Source of the DNA: Ferrovibrio sp. | Lineage (GTDB): Bacteria > Pseudomonadota > Alphaproteobacteria > Ferrovibrionales > Ferrovibrionaceae | DNA length: 64,000 bases | Assembly (NCBI RefSeq): GCF_019636075.1 | Contig: NZ_JAHBYG010000012.1 | Coordinates: forward strand, 26,679-90,678 | Direction of reading: 5' to 3' | Shown: piece by piece, positions 10,506 to 19,841 of the stretch | Position numbering within the stretch: position 1 is the stretch's first letter | Layout: each line of letters begins with the position of its first letter | Program-made: the position numbers and the translations under genes | The notes under the pieces: model-generated | Seen by the model: the letters and a program-made list of their open reading frames with translations, nothing else | Databases searched by the model: none | Told to the model about the DNA's origin: nothing

Positions 10506-10940
10506 ATGCTGCGCCAGCTAGCCAAACGCATCGTCGGTCAGAAACCAGACGCGCAGGACGAACCTTCGCCGCGCGACCGCGAACGCGTGGACCGCATTCT
10601 CAACAAGATTTCCGAGGAAACCTTCCTGGTCTTCGACCTGCTGAAGGATGGCATGGTGAAAGAGGCGTCATTCAAGACCGTTGAAGAAAGCATCACCCGG
10701 CGCGGCATCCTCTCCACCTTCGAGCAGGTGCGCGCCGATGCCTATGGCGATGCCGCCAATATCGCCCGCGAGAATTCGCGCCGCTTCGCGCAGGCCGCAC
10801 TCGACATGCCCGAGCCGCAGCAACGGCAATTCGCGCTTTCGGTGGCTAATGCCTTCGAGCGTTTCGCCAAGCAATTGCAAGCGGTGGAGCGCAAGATGAA
10901 CGAAGCGGCAAATGCCAAGCTGATGCCGCCGGAAAATTGA
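10506..10940 (+). CDS. Conserved-looking hypothetical protein, 144 residues, helical
   Basis: I do not recognise this protein. From the ATG at 10506, preceded by GGAGG about 10 nt upstream, it begins MLRQLAKRIVGQKPDAQDE. It has charged amphipathic helices (RERVDRILNKISEETFLVFD near residue 28) and a C-terminal helix ending KQLQAVERKMNEAANAKLM. There is no signal peptide, membrane segment or Cys cluster. Codon use matches the neighbours. An in-frame extension to 10416 exists but has no ribosome site. The next gene, also unknown, begins 77 bp downstream on the same strand; the two are probably one unit. Confidence 0.75.
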   Translation: MLRQLAKRIVGQKPDAQDEPSPRDRERVDRILNKISEETFLVFDLLKDGMVKEASFKTVEESITRRGILSTFEQVRADAYGDAANIARENSRRFAQAALDMPEPQQRQFALSVANAFERFAKQLQAVERKMNEAANAKLMPPEN

Positions 10941-11017
10941 TCCGGTTGCCGACCAGCACTTGCCAGCATGGCGCAACATCATAAAGTTGGGCCATAGGGC
11001 CGTATCCAGGGGGATTT

Positions 11018-12217
11018 ATGTTCGGATCGATTTTCGGCACACGTAGTTATGCCTACGAAATCTATGTGATGGTGGATGGCCGCTGGCGCATGGACAAACG
11101 GCTGGAGAGCGAACCCGGCGCCACCAAGCTTGCCAATGAACAATTGGAAAAAAACGCCATCGCCCAGGCCAATGCGCTGCTGAACATGGGCGATTTTTCT
11201 GCCGTGCGGGTGATGCGCACCCGTTCGCGCGACGATGGCTTCGGCACCCAGACCGAAATCTTCTCCAAACAGGCGCCAGTCAATCGCGTCAAGCCGATGC
11301 AGGTGCGCCCCTTCCGCGGGCAGTTCCCGGTTTGCGAAACCGTCTTCGACCTCACCACCCGCACCGCCTGCCGCGCCTTCGGCACCGTGTTTCGCGAATT
11401 CCTCGACAAGCAGAACAGCACCGCCATCGAGTTGCTGCATTCGCCGCAGCATCAGCGCAAGCTGGCCGACAACAGCAACTTCCTGCGGGCCGGTATTTAT
11501 GCGCTGGCCGGCGCCCAGACCCAGCAAGGCCTGCCCAGCCAGGCCGAACGCAGCCGCAAGCTGGAAGCGTTGTTCGACAAGCTGATCACCCATACCCGCG
11601 CGGCGCTTGGCGAAAAAACCCTGCCCACGCTGGAATCCGGCGGTTTCGACAAGCTCTGCGAAGCCATGGCCGCACGTTATGCGCAGCCCAACGATGCGCG
11701 TTTCTATACGTTGTTCCAGATCAGCAAGCAGACCATGCAGATGCCCAGCCAGGGCGCCAAGCTGGATTTCACCTTGCGCACCCTGGAAGAACACCAGAAC
11801 CATGCCTTCGATGGCCTGTTGGATGAACTGGCGGCTTCCTGCATGGATTCCGGCACCCTGGTGCAGGATCTGCTGGGCCATCGCGCCAATCTTTCAGAAG
11901 CCCTGCTGGCACTAGCCGAGCTTTCCGCCGGCAAGCTGGTGATCCCACCGGCGCCGAAGCCCGATCCGATGCTGGAAAAGCTGAATGCGCTGTTGGGCCA
12001 GAACCGCCTGCCCCTGGTGGCCGAGACTTTGTGGGACCGCGTGCTGAACGCGCTGTCGTCGAAACAGCTGCTGTCCAAGAACGAGCCGAAGAAGGAATGG
12101 CAGCTTACCCGCAACCTAAACCACAAGCTCAATACCCTGGCGCCGCCGGCCTTCAAGGAGCCGATCGACCATGCCGGCCGCATGCGCATGGAGCGCGTGC
12201 GCGACATGCAGGGCTGA
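11018..12217 (+). CDS. Hypothetical protein, 399 residues, with N-terminal YEIYV-GRW module
   Basis: The function is unknown. The ATG at 11018 has an AGGGGGA ribosome site. The first about 90 residues look like a small alpha/beta module: SYAYEIYVMVDGRWRMDKR, a helix rich in Ala and Asn, then FSAVRVMRTRSRDDGFGTQT ending EIF. I believe similar N-terminal modules occur in other uncharacterised alphaproteobacterial proteins, but this is memory, not a search. Residues 100-399 are mostly helical with no catalytic motif that I can see, no signal and no membrane segment. It follows the 144-residue unknown gene and ends 6 bp from the convergent HxlR gene. Confidence 0.75.
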   Translation: MFGSIFGTRSYAYEIYVMVDGRWRMDKRLESEPGATKLANEQLEKNAIAQANALLNMGDFSAVRVMRTRSRDDGFGTQTEIFSKQAPVNRVKPMQVRPFRGQFPVCETVFDLTTRTACRAFGTVFREFLDKQNSTAIELLHSPQHQRKLADNSNFLRAGIYALAGAQTQQGLPSQAERSRKLEALFDKLITHTRAALGEKTLPTLESGGFDKLCEAMAARYAQPNDARFYTLFQISKQTMQMPSQGAKLDFTLRTLEEHQNHAFDGLLDELAASCMDSGTLVQDLLGHRANLSEALLALAELSAGKLVIPPAPKPDPMLEKLNALLGQNRLPLVAETLWDRVLNALSSKQLLSKNEPKKEWQLTRNLNHKLNTLAPPAFKEPIDHAGRMRMERVRDMQG

Positions 12218-12223
12218 GCCGCC

Positions 12224-12631
12224 TCAGCCCGCCTTGCGCTGCATTTGCGCTGCCGCGATATAGGGAAACTTGATCTCGATCCAATCGGCCAAGGCCCGTA
12301 CTTTTTCGGCGGCTTCCTCGCCCATCGGCGTGAGGCTGTATTCCACATGGGGCGGCACCACCGGCAGCGCCTCGCGCCGCACCATGCCATCCTGCTCCAA
12401 CCATTGCAGGGTCTGGATCAGCATCCGCTCGCTCACCCCGCCGATCTTGCGGCGTAAGTCGCTGTAGCGATGCATGCCCGATTGCAGGGCGATCAGCACC
12501 AGCACGCCCCAGCGGCTGGTGAGATGCTTCAACACCTCCCGCGAAGGACAATCCACGGCCATCAGATTGCCGGCCTGCAAATAATTCGACAGTGTTTTTG
12601 ATTGATATTCCGCGATATCTGCATCGGCCAT
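12224..12631 (-). CDS. HxlR-family transcriptional regulator
   Basis: The 135-residue winged-helix repressor belongs to the HxlR/MarR-like group, which includes YtfH, the usual neighbour of QorB. Features are a cysteine in MAVDCPSREVLKHLTSRWGV, typical of redox- or electrophile-sensing HxlR proteins, the recognition helix region HRYSDLRRKIGGVSERMLIQTLQWLEQ (residues about 52-80), and the wing VEYSLTPMGEEA. The ATG at 12631 is preceded by GGAGAAA; an upstream in-frame start would run into the operator. It is divergent from qorB and likely represses both genes. Confidence 0.9.
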   Translation of the reverse strand: MADADIAEYQSKTLSNYLQAGNLMAVDCPSREVLKHLTSRWGVLVLIALQSGMHRYSDLRRKIGGVSERMLIQTLQWLEQDGMVRREALPVVPPHVEYSLTPMGEEAAEKVRALADWIEIKFPYIAAAQMQRKAG

Positions 12632-12645
12632 TATATTTTCTCCAT

Positions 12646-12680
12646 ACTTACTTTTATGTAGGTACCTTCTAAAAGTAACT
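12646..12680. promoter_or_regulatory. Candidate HxlR operator in the divergent promoter
   Basis: The inverted repeat ACTTACTTTTA (12646-12656) and TAAAAGTAACT (12670-12680) matches at 10 of 11 positions, with 13 bp between that contain the palindrome GGTACC. It lies between the two divergent start codons, 15 bp from the regulator ATG, where HxlR-type repressors usually bind. Binding is inferred. Confidence 0.65.
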
Positions 12681-12729
12681 GCCGTAGTTATATGGCGTGG
12701 CACCACGACCAAACAAGAGGGCTTTTGCC

Positions 12730-13578
12730 ATGACCATTGCCGTTACCGGAGCCACCGGCCAGTTGGGCCGCATCGTGATTGCAAAGCTGAAGGCCAAGCT
12801 GCCGGCGGCTGAAATCGTCGCCCTGGTGCGCGATCCGGCCAAAGCCGCCGATCTGGGCGTTGCCACCCGCGCCGCCGATTACACCAAGCCGGACCAACTG
12901 GCCGCCGCGCTCAAGGGCGTGGATAAGCTGCTGCTGATCTCGTCTTCGGAAGTGGGCCAACGCGCGCCGCAGCATCAAAATGTGATCGATGCCGCCAAGC
13001 AGGCCGGCGTGAAGCTGATTGCCTATACCAGCATCCTGCATGCCGATAATTCGCCGCTGGGCCTGGCCGTGGAGCATCGCGCCACCGAAGCCGCGCTGAA
13101 GGCTTCCGGCATTGCCTATGCCATCCTGCGCAATGGCTGGTATAGCGAGAATTACACCAGCGCGATTGCCGGCGCGGTGCCCAATGGCGGCATCGTCGGC
13201 GCGGCCGGAGACGGCAAGATTTCGGCCGCCGCCCGCGAGGATTACGCCGAAGCCGCCGCAGCCGTGCTGACCGGCAGCGGCCATGAAAACACGATCTACG
13301 AACTGGGTGGCGACGACGCCTTCACCATGGCCGATCTGGCTGCCGAAGTTTCCAAGCAGACCGGCAAGAGCATCGCCTACAGCAACATGCCCGAGGCCGC
13401 TTATGCCGATCTGCTGAAAAGCTTCGGCCTGCCGGAAGCCTTTGCCAACCTGCTGGCGGATTCCGATACCGGCGCGTCGAAAGGCGGCTTGTTCGATGGC
13501 AGCCGCACGCTATCCAAGCTGATCGGCCGCCCCACCACGCCGTTGGCCAAGACCGTCACGGCGGTGTTGAGGGACTGA
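12730..13578 (+). CDS. qorB: NAD(P)H:quinone oxidoreductase 2-like, NmrA/SDR fold
   Basis: The 282-residue Rossmann-fold protein begins MTIAVTGATGQLGRIVIAKL, with the nucleotide-binding GATGQLG at residues 7-13. The catalytic-site region PLGLAVEHRATEAALKASG and LRNGWYSENY are as in YtfG/QorB (286 residues in E. coli). It probably reduces quinones or electrophiles two electrons at a time. The divergent HxlR gene is the same pairing as ytfG-ytfH, which supports the call. The start is the ATG at 12730; a GTG-type extension to 12697 is unlikely. Confidence 0.85.
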   Translation: MTIAVTGATGQLGRIVIAKLKAKLPAAEIVALVRDPAKAADLGVATRAADYTKPDQLAAALKGVDKLLLISSSEVGQRAPQHQNVIDAAKQAGVKLIAYTSILHADNSPLGLAVEHRATEAALKASGIAYAILRNGWYSENYTSAIAGAVPNGGIVGAAGDGKISAAAREDYAEAAAAVLTGSGHENTIYELGGDDAFTMADLAAEVSKQTGKSIAYSNMPEAAYADLLKSFGLPEAFANLLADSDTGASKGGLFDGSRTLSKLIGRPTTPLAKTVTAVLRD

Positions 13579-13585
13579 GTATAAA

Positions 13586-13612
13586 GCCCGGTCGGCGCCC
13601 TGCCGTCCGGGC
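13586..13612. terminator. Bidirectional terminator-like hairpin between qorB and the DUF817 gene
   Basis: The outer stem is GCCCGG (13586-13591) with CCGGGC (13607-13612), and the inner stem is CGGC with GCCG around GCCCT, with one T-T mismatch. It separates convergent genes and abuts the DUF817 stop codon. A-rich and T-rich flanks are short, so efficiency is uncertain. Confidence 0.55.
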
Positions 13613-13613
13613 C

Positions 13614-14474
13614 TTAATCATCCTCATGGATCGGACGCGGCTTGCGCACCAAAGTCACCAGCACGAAGCTGATGATCATCAGCAAGAACCATGAGCCGTA
13701 TTTGGCAAAGGAAACCATATTCCAACCCCGCATCTGGCTGGGATAGAGCCAGGCGCTGGTGAAGGTGCCGATATTCTCGGCAAACCAGATGAACAAAGCC
13801 ACCAGCATGAAGCCAAGCAGCAGCGGCATGCGGCGATGAACGCGCCAGACCCTGAAATAGACCCAGCAGCGCGCATAAAGCAGCGCCGTTGCCGCAAACA
13901 GCAGATAGCGTAAATCCATCATGTAATGATGGCTGTAGAAGTTGGCATAGATCGCCGCCGCCAGCAGCATGGTCGCCCAAAGCGGCGGATAATGGCTGAA
14001 GCGCATGTCGAATACACGGCCGATCCGCGCGAAATAACTGCCCACCGCGGCATACATGAAACCGGTGAAGAGCGGCACGCCGCCAATGCGCAGCAGGCTG
14101 ACTTCGGGATAAATCCAAGACCCCATGGCGGTCTTGAAGATTTCCATTGCCGTGCCGACCAGATGGAACAGGAAGATCACCTTCGCCTCCTCCCAGCTTT
14201 CCAGCCGGAAGGCCAGCATGGCGATCTGCAGGGCCAGGCAGGCGACAAAGAGAAAATCATAGCGCGCCAGCCCAACATCACCCAGGCCAGCATCACGCGG
14301 ATACCAGAGATGCGTGGCGATCAGCAGCGCCAGCAAGGCGCCGCCAAACAGGCAGGCCCAGGCCTCCTTGATGCCGAACAGCAGGAACTCATACGCCCAG
14401 GCCGCCCAGCGCCCACGCGCAATGGCGCGGCGGCCATACTCTTCCTGCAGCAGGAAAAGCCGTCGCGCCAGCAT
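13614..14474 (-). CDS. DUF817 family integral membrane protein
   Basis: The 286-residue inner-membrane protein has about eight hydrophobic segments, including EFLLFGIKEAWACLFGGALL, LLLGFMLVALFIWFAENIGT and WFLLMIISFVLVTLVRKP. The W-E-E-A-K motif near residue 105, followed by FHLVGTAMEIFKTAMGSW, and FSHYPPLWATM match DUF817 as I know it; the function is unknown. It starts at the ATG at 14474, 14 bp after the pccA stop. The same frame stays open upstream into pccA, but that part is not coding for this protein. It is probably read through from the pccBA transcript. Confidence 0.82.
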   Translation of the reverse strand: MLARRLFLLQEEYGRRAIARGRWAAWAYEFLLFGIKEAWACLFGGALLALLIATHLWYPRDAGLGDVGLARYDFLFVACLALQIAMLAFRLESWEEAKVIFLFHLVGTAMEIFKTAMGSWIYPEVSLLRIGGVPLFTGFMYAAVGSYFARIGRVFDMRFSHYPPLWATMLLAAAIYANFYSHHYMMDLRYLLFAATALLYARCWVYFRVWRVHRRMPLLLGFMLVALFIWFAENIGTFTSAWLYPSQMRGWNMVSFAKYGSWFLLMIISFVLVTLVRKPRPIHEDD

Positions 14475-14488
14475 CGGCGGGGGAATCT

Positions 14489-16555
14489 TTAAGCGAATTC
14501 CAGGATTACCTGATCCACGGCCAGGCTGTCGCCCTTCTTGGCGTTGATCTTGCGCACGGTGCCGTCGCGTTCGGCGCGCAGCACATTTTCCATCTTCATG
14601 GCTTCCACCACGGCCAAGGCCTGCCCGGCCTTCACCGGTTCGCCCTCCGCCACATTGATCGAAACCACCAAGCCCGGCATCGGGCAGAGCAGGAATTTCG
14701 ACATGTCCGGCGCCACCTTCTCGGGCATCAGGCGAGCCAGTTCGGCGGCGCGCGGCGTGCGCACCGCCACATCCAGTTCGGCGCCGCCATGGGTGATGCG
14801 GAAGCCTTCCACGCGGCTGGCTACACGCGCCACCACCTTCACGCCATCGATCTCGGCACGCAGGAAGGCATCGCCGGGGCGCCAATCGGTGCGCACCTTG
14901 ATCGCCTTGCCCTTGCCATCCAGCTTCACATCGATGCCACCGGCCGTTTCGTCGATGCTGACGACATGCTCTTCCCGACCGCCGCCAGCGCTGCCCAGCG
15001 CCACCACCCATTCAGCAGGGGTCTGCTTCTCGGGCAGTCCAAGCTTGCCGCTGATATGGCCGGCACGGCGATCTGCGCGCAATTGCAGCAGCACAGCGGC
15101 CGCGATCAGGCCATTGCGGCGAGCCGGCGGCAGAACGGCGCCGGCAAAACCCGCCGGCCATTCCTCGGCGATGAAATTGGTGGAAAGCCGGCCGGCGACA
15201 AAGCGCGGATGCGCCAGAACGGCCGACAGGAAATTCACGTTATGGCCGATGCCGCTGATCCAGGTTTCATCCAACGCACCGGCAAGGGCGGCGGTGGCTT
15301 CTTCACGGGTTTTGCCATAGCCGCACAGCTTGGAGATCATCGGATCGTAGAACATGCTGATCTCGCTGCCTTCCACAACGCCGGTATCGTTGCGGATGGC
15401 TGCGGATTCCTCCGCCGTGCTCCAGCGCACCAGGCGACCGGTGCTGGGCAGAAAGCCGCGATAGGGATCTTCGGCATAGATGCGGGCCTCGATGGCCCAG
15501 CCATTCAGCTTCACATCCTTCTGCGCGATGGTCAGCTTCTCGCCGGCCGCCACGCGGATCATCTGTTCGACAAGATCGACGCCGGTGATCAATTCGGTGA
15601 CGGGATGCTCCACCTGCAAACGCGTGTTCATTTCGAGGAAGTAGAATTTCTTGTCGGGACCGACGATGAATTCCACCGTGCCGGCGCTGTCGTAGCCCAC
15701 GGTCTTGGAAAGCGCCACCGCCTGCTCGCCCATCGCCTTGCGGGTCTTGGCATCCAGGAAAGGCGATGGCGCCTCTTCCACCACTTTCTGATGCCGGCGC
15801 TGGATCGAGCATTCGCGCTCGCCGAGATAGATCACATTGCCATGCTTGTCGCCCAGCACCTGGATCTCGATATGGCGCGGCTCTTCAACGTATTTTTCGA
15901 TGAACACGCGATCATCGCCGAAAGAATTCTTCGCCTCGTTGGTGGCGGACGAAAAGCCCTGCTCGACCTCGGAATCCGAGCGCGCGATACGCATGCCCTT
16001 GCCGCCGCCGCCCGCCGATGCCTTGATCATCACCGGATAGCCGATATCGCGGGCGATCTTGATGGCTTCCTTGCCATCCTTGATGGCGCCGAGATAGCCC
16101 GGCACGGTAGAAACGCCGGCCTTCTTCGCCAGCTTCTTGGACTCGATCTTGTCGCCCATGGCGAAAATCGCTTCCGGATTGGGCCCGATGAAGGCGATGC
16201 CGGCCTTGGCCAGGGCTTCGGAGAATTTGCGGTTCTCGGACAGGAAGCCATAGCCCGGATGCACGGCCTGCGCACCGCTGCGCTTGCAGGCATCCACGAT
16301 CTTGTCGATCACCAGATAGCTTTCGGCCGCTTGCGGCGGGCCGATATGGATGGCCTCGTCGGCCATGCGCATATGCAGGGCGCCGTCATCGGCATCGGAA
16401 TACACCGCCACGGTCTTGATGCCGAGCTTGCGGCAGGTCTTGATCACGCGGCAGGCGATTTCGCCACGATTGGCGATCAGGATTTTGTCGAACAACTTGC
16501 CCGCCCCGAAACCGGTTCTGGGAGCGGCAACCTTGCTTACGGTCTTCTTGGCCAT
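14489..16555 (-). CDS. pccA: Propionyl-CoA carboxylase alpha subunit (biotin carboxylase + BCCP)
   Basis: The 688-residue subunit carboxylates its own biotin with ATP and bicarbonate. The biotin carboxylase part begins KLFDKILIANRGEIACRVIK and contains the ATP-grasp loop KASAGGGGKGMRIA, and MNTRLQVEHPVTE near residue 300. The C-terminal biotinyl domain has K654 in VVEAMKMEN, 34 residues from the end as usual. About 20 extra residues precede the family start. I chose the ATG at 16555; a GTG lies immediately after the pccB stop at 16570. Pairing with the PccB-type beta subunit suggests propionyl-CoA rather than acetyl-CoA. Confidence 0.92.
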   Translation of the reverse strand: MAKKTVSKVAAPRTGFGAGKLFDKILIANRGEIACRVIKTCRKLGIKTVAVYSDADDGALHMRMADEAIHIGPPQAAESYLVIDKIVDACKRSGAQAVHPGYGFLSENRKFSEALAKAGIAFIGPNPEAIFAMGDKIESKKLAKKAGVSTVPGYLGAIKDGKEAIKIARDIGYPVMIKASAGGGGKGMRIARSDSEVEQGFSSATNEAKNSFGDDRVFIEKYVEEPRHIEIQVLGDKHGNVIYLGERECSIQRRHQKVVEEAPSPFLDAKTRKAMGEQAVALSKTVGYDSAGTVEFIVGPDKKFYFLEMNTRLQVEHPVTELITGVDLVEQMIRVAAGEKLTIAQKDVKLNGWAIEARIYAEDPYRGFLPSTGRLVRWSTAEESAAIRNDTGVVEGSEISMFYDPMISKLCGYGKTREEATAALAGALDETWISGIGHNVNFLSAVLAHPRFVAGRLSTNFIAEEWPAGFAGAVLPPARRNGLIAAAVLLQLRADRRAGHISGKLGLPEKQTPAEWVVALGSAGGGREEHVVSIDETAGGIDVKLDGKGKAIKVRTDWRPGDAFLRAEIDGVKVVARVASRVEGFRITHGGAELDVAVRTPRAAELARLMPEKVAPDMSKFLLCPMPGLVVSINVAEGEPVKAGQALAVVEAMKMENVLRAERDGTVRKINAKKGDSLAVDQVILEFA

Positions 16556-16570
16556 GGTTCTTGCGCTCAC

Positions 16571-18103
<1,533 letters not shown>

Positions 18104-18316
18104 GGAACTCCCCCGCTAAACCCGGCCCAACCGACACGCCGGATAACACCGATCTTACAGTCTTATGGCGACGCATAGCACACTGTTTCGCAGCGCAAAA
18201 TAGCCGGCAATGCGCCCGCGCGATGCAATCTTTCAAAATTCCAGAGCGGATCGTAAGGAATTGCAAAACAAGGGTTTTTTATGGATGGAAAATTGCGCAG
18301 AGGCAATGGTGCCGGA

Positions 18317-19570
18317 TCAGTTGCGCCGCCGCATGCCGGCCGGCATCTCCGGCAGCCGGCAATCGGTCAGATCGGCGCCATCCAGCAAAGCGCGGGCAAG
18401 GTCGGCCTCGTCCATCACCGCATTCTTCAGCAACGCGCCGCGCAGGTCGGCCGAACGCAGCAGGCTGCGGCTGAGATTGACCGGAAAATAGCGCCCGCCG
18501 CCCATGGTGAGCGGACCGAGATTGGCATCGCGCAGATCGGCCCGCACCAGATGCGCCCCGGAAAGATTGGCGCCACGCAGATCGGCACCCATCAGGTTGG
18601 CATCGCGCAGATCGGCATCCATCAGCTTGGCGCCCTGCATCATGGCGCGCTCGAGATTGAGGCCCTGCAATACCGAGCCGCGCAGATTGGCGCCGGTGAG
18701 GATCACGCCCTGACGCGGGCCGATGCCGCGCAGATCCAGTTCGCTGAAATCGAACAGCCTGCCCTGCTGGCCGCCCGTGCCAACCCAGGCGGCATAAAGT
18801 TTCAGGGCTTCATCGATGGAAACCCCCAGATCGCTGATCGGCCGGCCCTTCTGGCGGTCATCCAGCACGCCCTGCACATCAGCGCCCGCCATCATTGCGT
18901 TTTCCAGCTTGGCGCCCACCATAACGGCGCCGCGCAAGGTGGCATCCTTCAGGTTGGCACCAGACAGGTCCGCGCCGGACAGATTGGCGCCTTCCAGCCG
19001 CGCCGCCGCCAGATTGGCGCGCGTAAGCACGCAATTGACCATGATCGCATCGGTGAAATCGGTGCGCCCGGCACTCACGCCAGACAGATCGGCGCCGGTC
19101 AGATCGGCTGCTGCCATTTTTGCGCCGCCCAAATCCACCGGATCGTGGTCGGGCTTCTTGATATGCACATTGCCGTATTTGTCGCGTTCGGCCACCACGC
19201 CATCGCGCATGTCGGCATCCAGCAGCCGCGCGCCGGTCAGGTCGGCGCCGCGCAAAGAGGCGCCGCGCAAATCGGCCCGGTCCAGCCGCGCGCCCTGCAG
19301 ATTGGCGCCGCGCAGGTCGCAGGCATACAGCACAGCCTGGCTCAGATTGGTCTCGGCCAGATTGGCGCCCTGCATCTTGCAGCCGGTAAAATCTGCGCCG
19401 GCCAAGTCAGCCCCAGCCATGGTCAGATTGGACAGATCGCGGAATTGGAAAATGGTACGACGCCCGCCAGAGAGCCTCTGGCGGTATTTCTCATGATCGG
19501 CAATGGCAGCCAGCAACTCGCCGTACCCAACCTTGGGACGCTGCCGATTATCCTTACGCCCAGCCGACAC
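18317..19570 (-). CDS. Pentapeptide-repeat protein in two blocks
   Basis: The approximately 417-residue protein is built from A(D/N)Lxx pentapeptides that form a right-handed quadrilateral beta-helix. Block 1 starts at LTMAGADLAGADFTG and runs to about residue 230. A non-repeat insert follows (DDRQKGRPISDLGVSIDEAL and KLYAAWVGTGGQQGRLFDF). Block 2 then runs almost to the C-terminus (MPAGMRRRN). An N-terminal helical segment (YGELLAAIADHEKYRQRLSG) precedes block 1. I prefer the GTG at 19570, six nt after GGGGGA; the open frame extends to 19627. There is no signal peptide. The partner is unknown. It is oriented away from the chemoreceptor gene. Confidence 0.82.
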   Translation of the reverse strand: MSAGRKDNRQRPKVGYGELLAAIADHEKYRQRLSGGRRTIFQFRDLSNLTMAGADLAGADFTGCKMQGANLAETNLSQAVLYACDLRGANLQGARLDRADLRGASLRGADLTGARLLDADMRDGVVAERDKYGNVHIKKPDHDPVDLGGAKMAAADLTGADLSGVSAGRTDFTDAIMVNCVLTRANLAAARLEGANLSGADLSGANLKDATLRGAVMVGAKLENAMMAGADVQGVLDDRQKGRPISDLGVSIDEALKLYAAWVGTGGQQGRLFDFSELDLRGIGPRQGVILTGANLRGSVLQGLNLERAMMQGAKLMDADLRDANLMGADLRGANLSGAHLVRADLRDANLGPLTMGGGRYFPVNLSRSLLRSADLRGALLKNAVMDEADLARALLDGADLTDCRLPEMPAGMRRRN

Positions 19571-19841
19571 CCAACATCCCCCGAAAAAGCAAAAAGCCCC
19601 CGGAAATCCAATGCATGGCAAAACCACGCTTTACCGATTCAGGATTTACGGGCGGACAGTACCGCTCTCATGCAGCACCTGCAACAACAAACAATTAGCC
19701 GACAATAACGTGCATATTGCATATTTTTACGCGTATTAAATTGTGGTAACTCTGCGAGACGTTCTTAGATTCAACGCTTTAAAAGTGTATGATTGCATGC
19801 ATATCATGCCTCCGGCTTAAACCAAGCCCTTGGAGAGCATC
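19571..19841. other. AT-rich intergenic region between divergent pentapeptide and chemoreceptor genes
   Basis: These 271 bp are noticeably AT-richer than the surroundings, especially 19700-19800. Near 19789-19805 there is an imperfect palindrome centred on GCATGC. I see no convincing sigma70 or sigma28 promoter pair and no small gene. It must hold the promoters for both flanking genes. Confidence 0.4.

Noticed and set aside
13614..15011. Continuous leftward frame joining DUF817 with part of pccA, suggesting a fusion
   Set aside because: pccA reads through the region in another frame to its natural C-terminus; the DUF817 protein starts at 14474.
18320..19440. Regular short repeats resembling a CRISPR-like or satellite array
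   Set aside because: The periodicity is 15 bp and in frame; it is the pentapeptide coding repeat, with no spacers.
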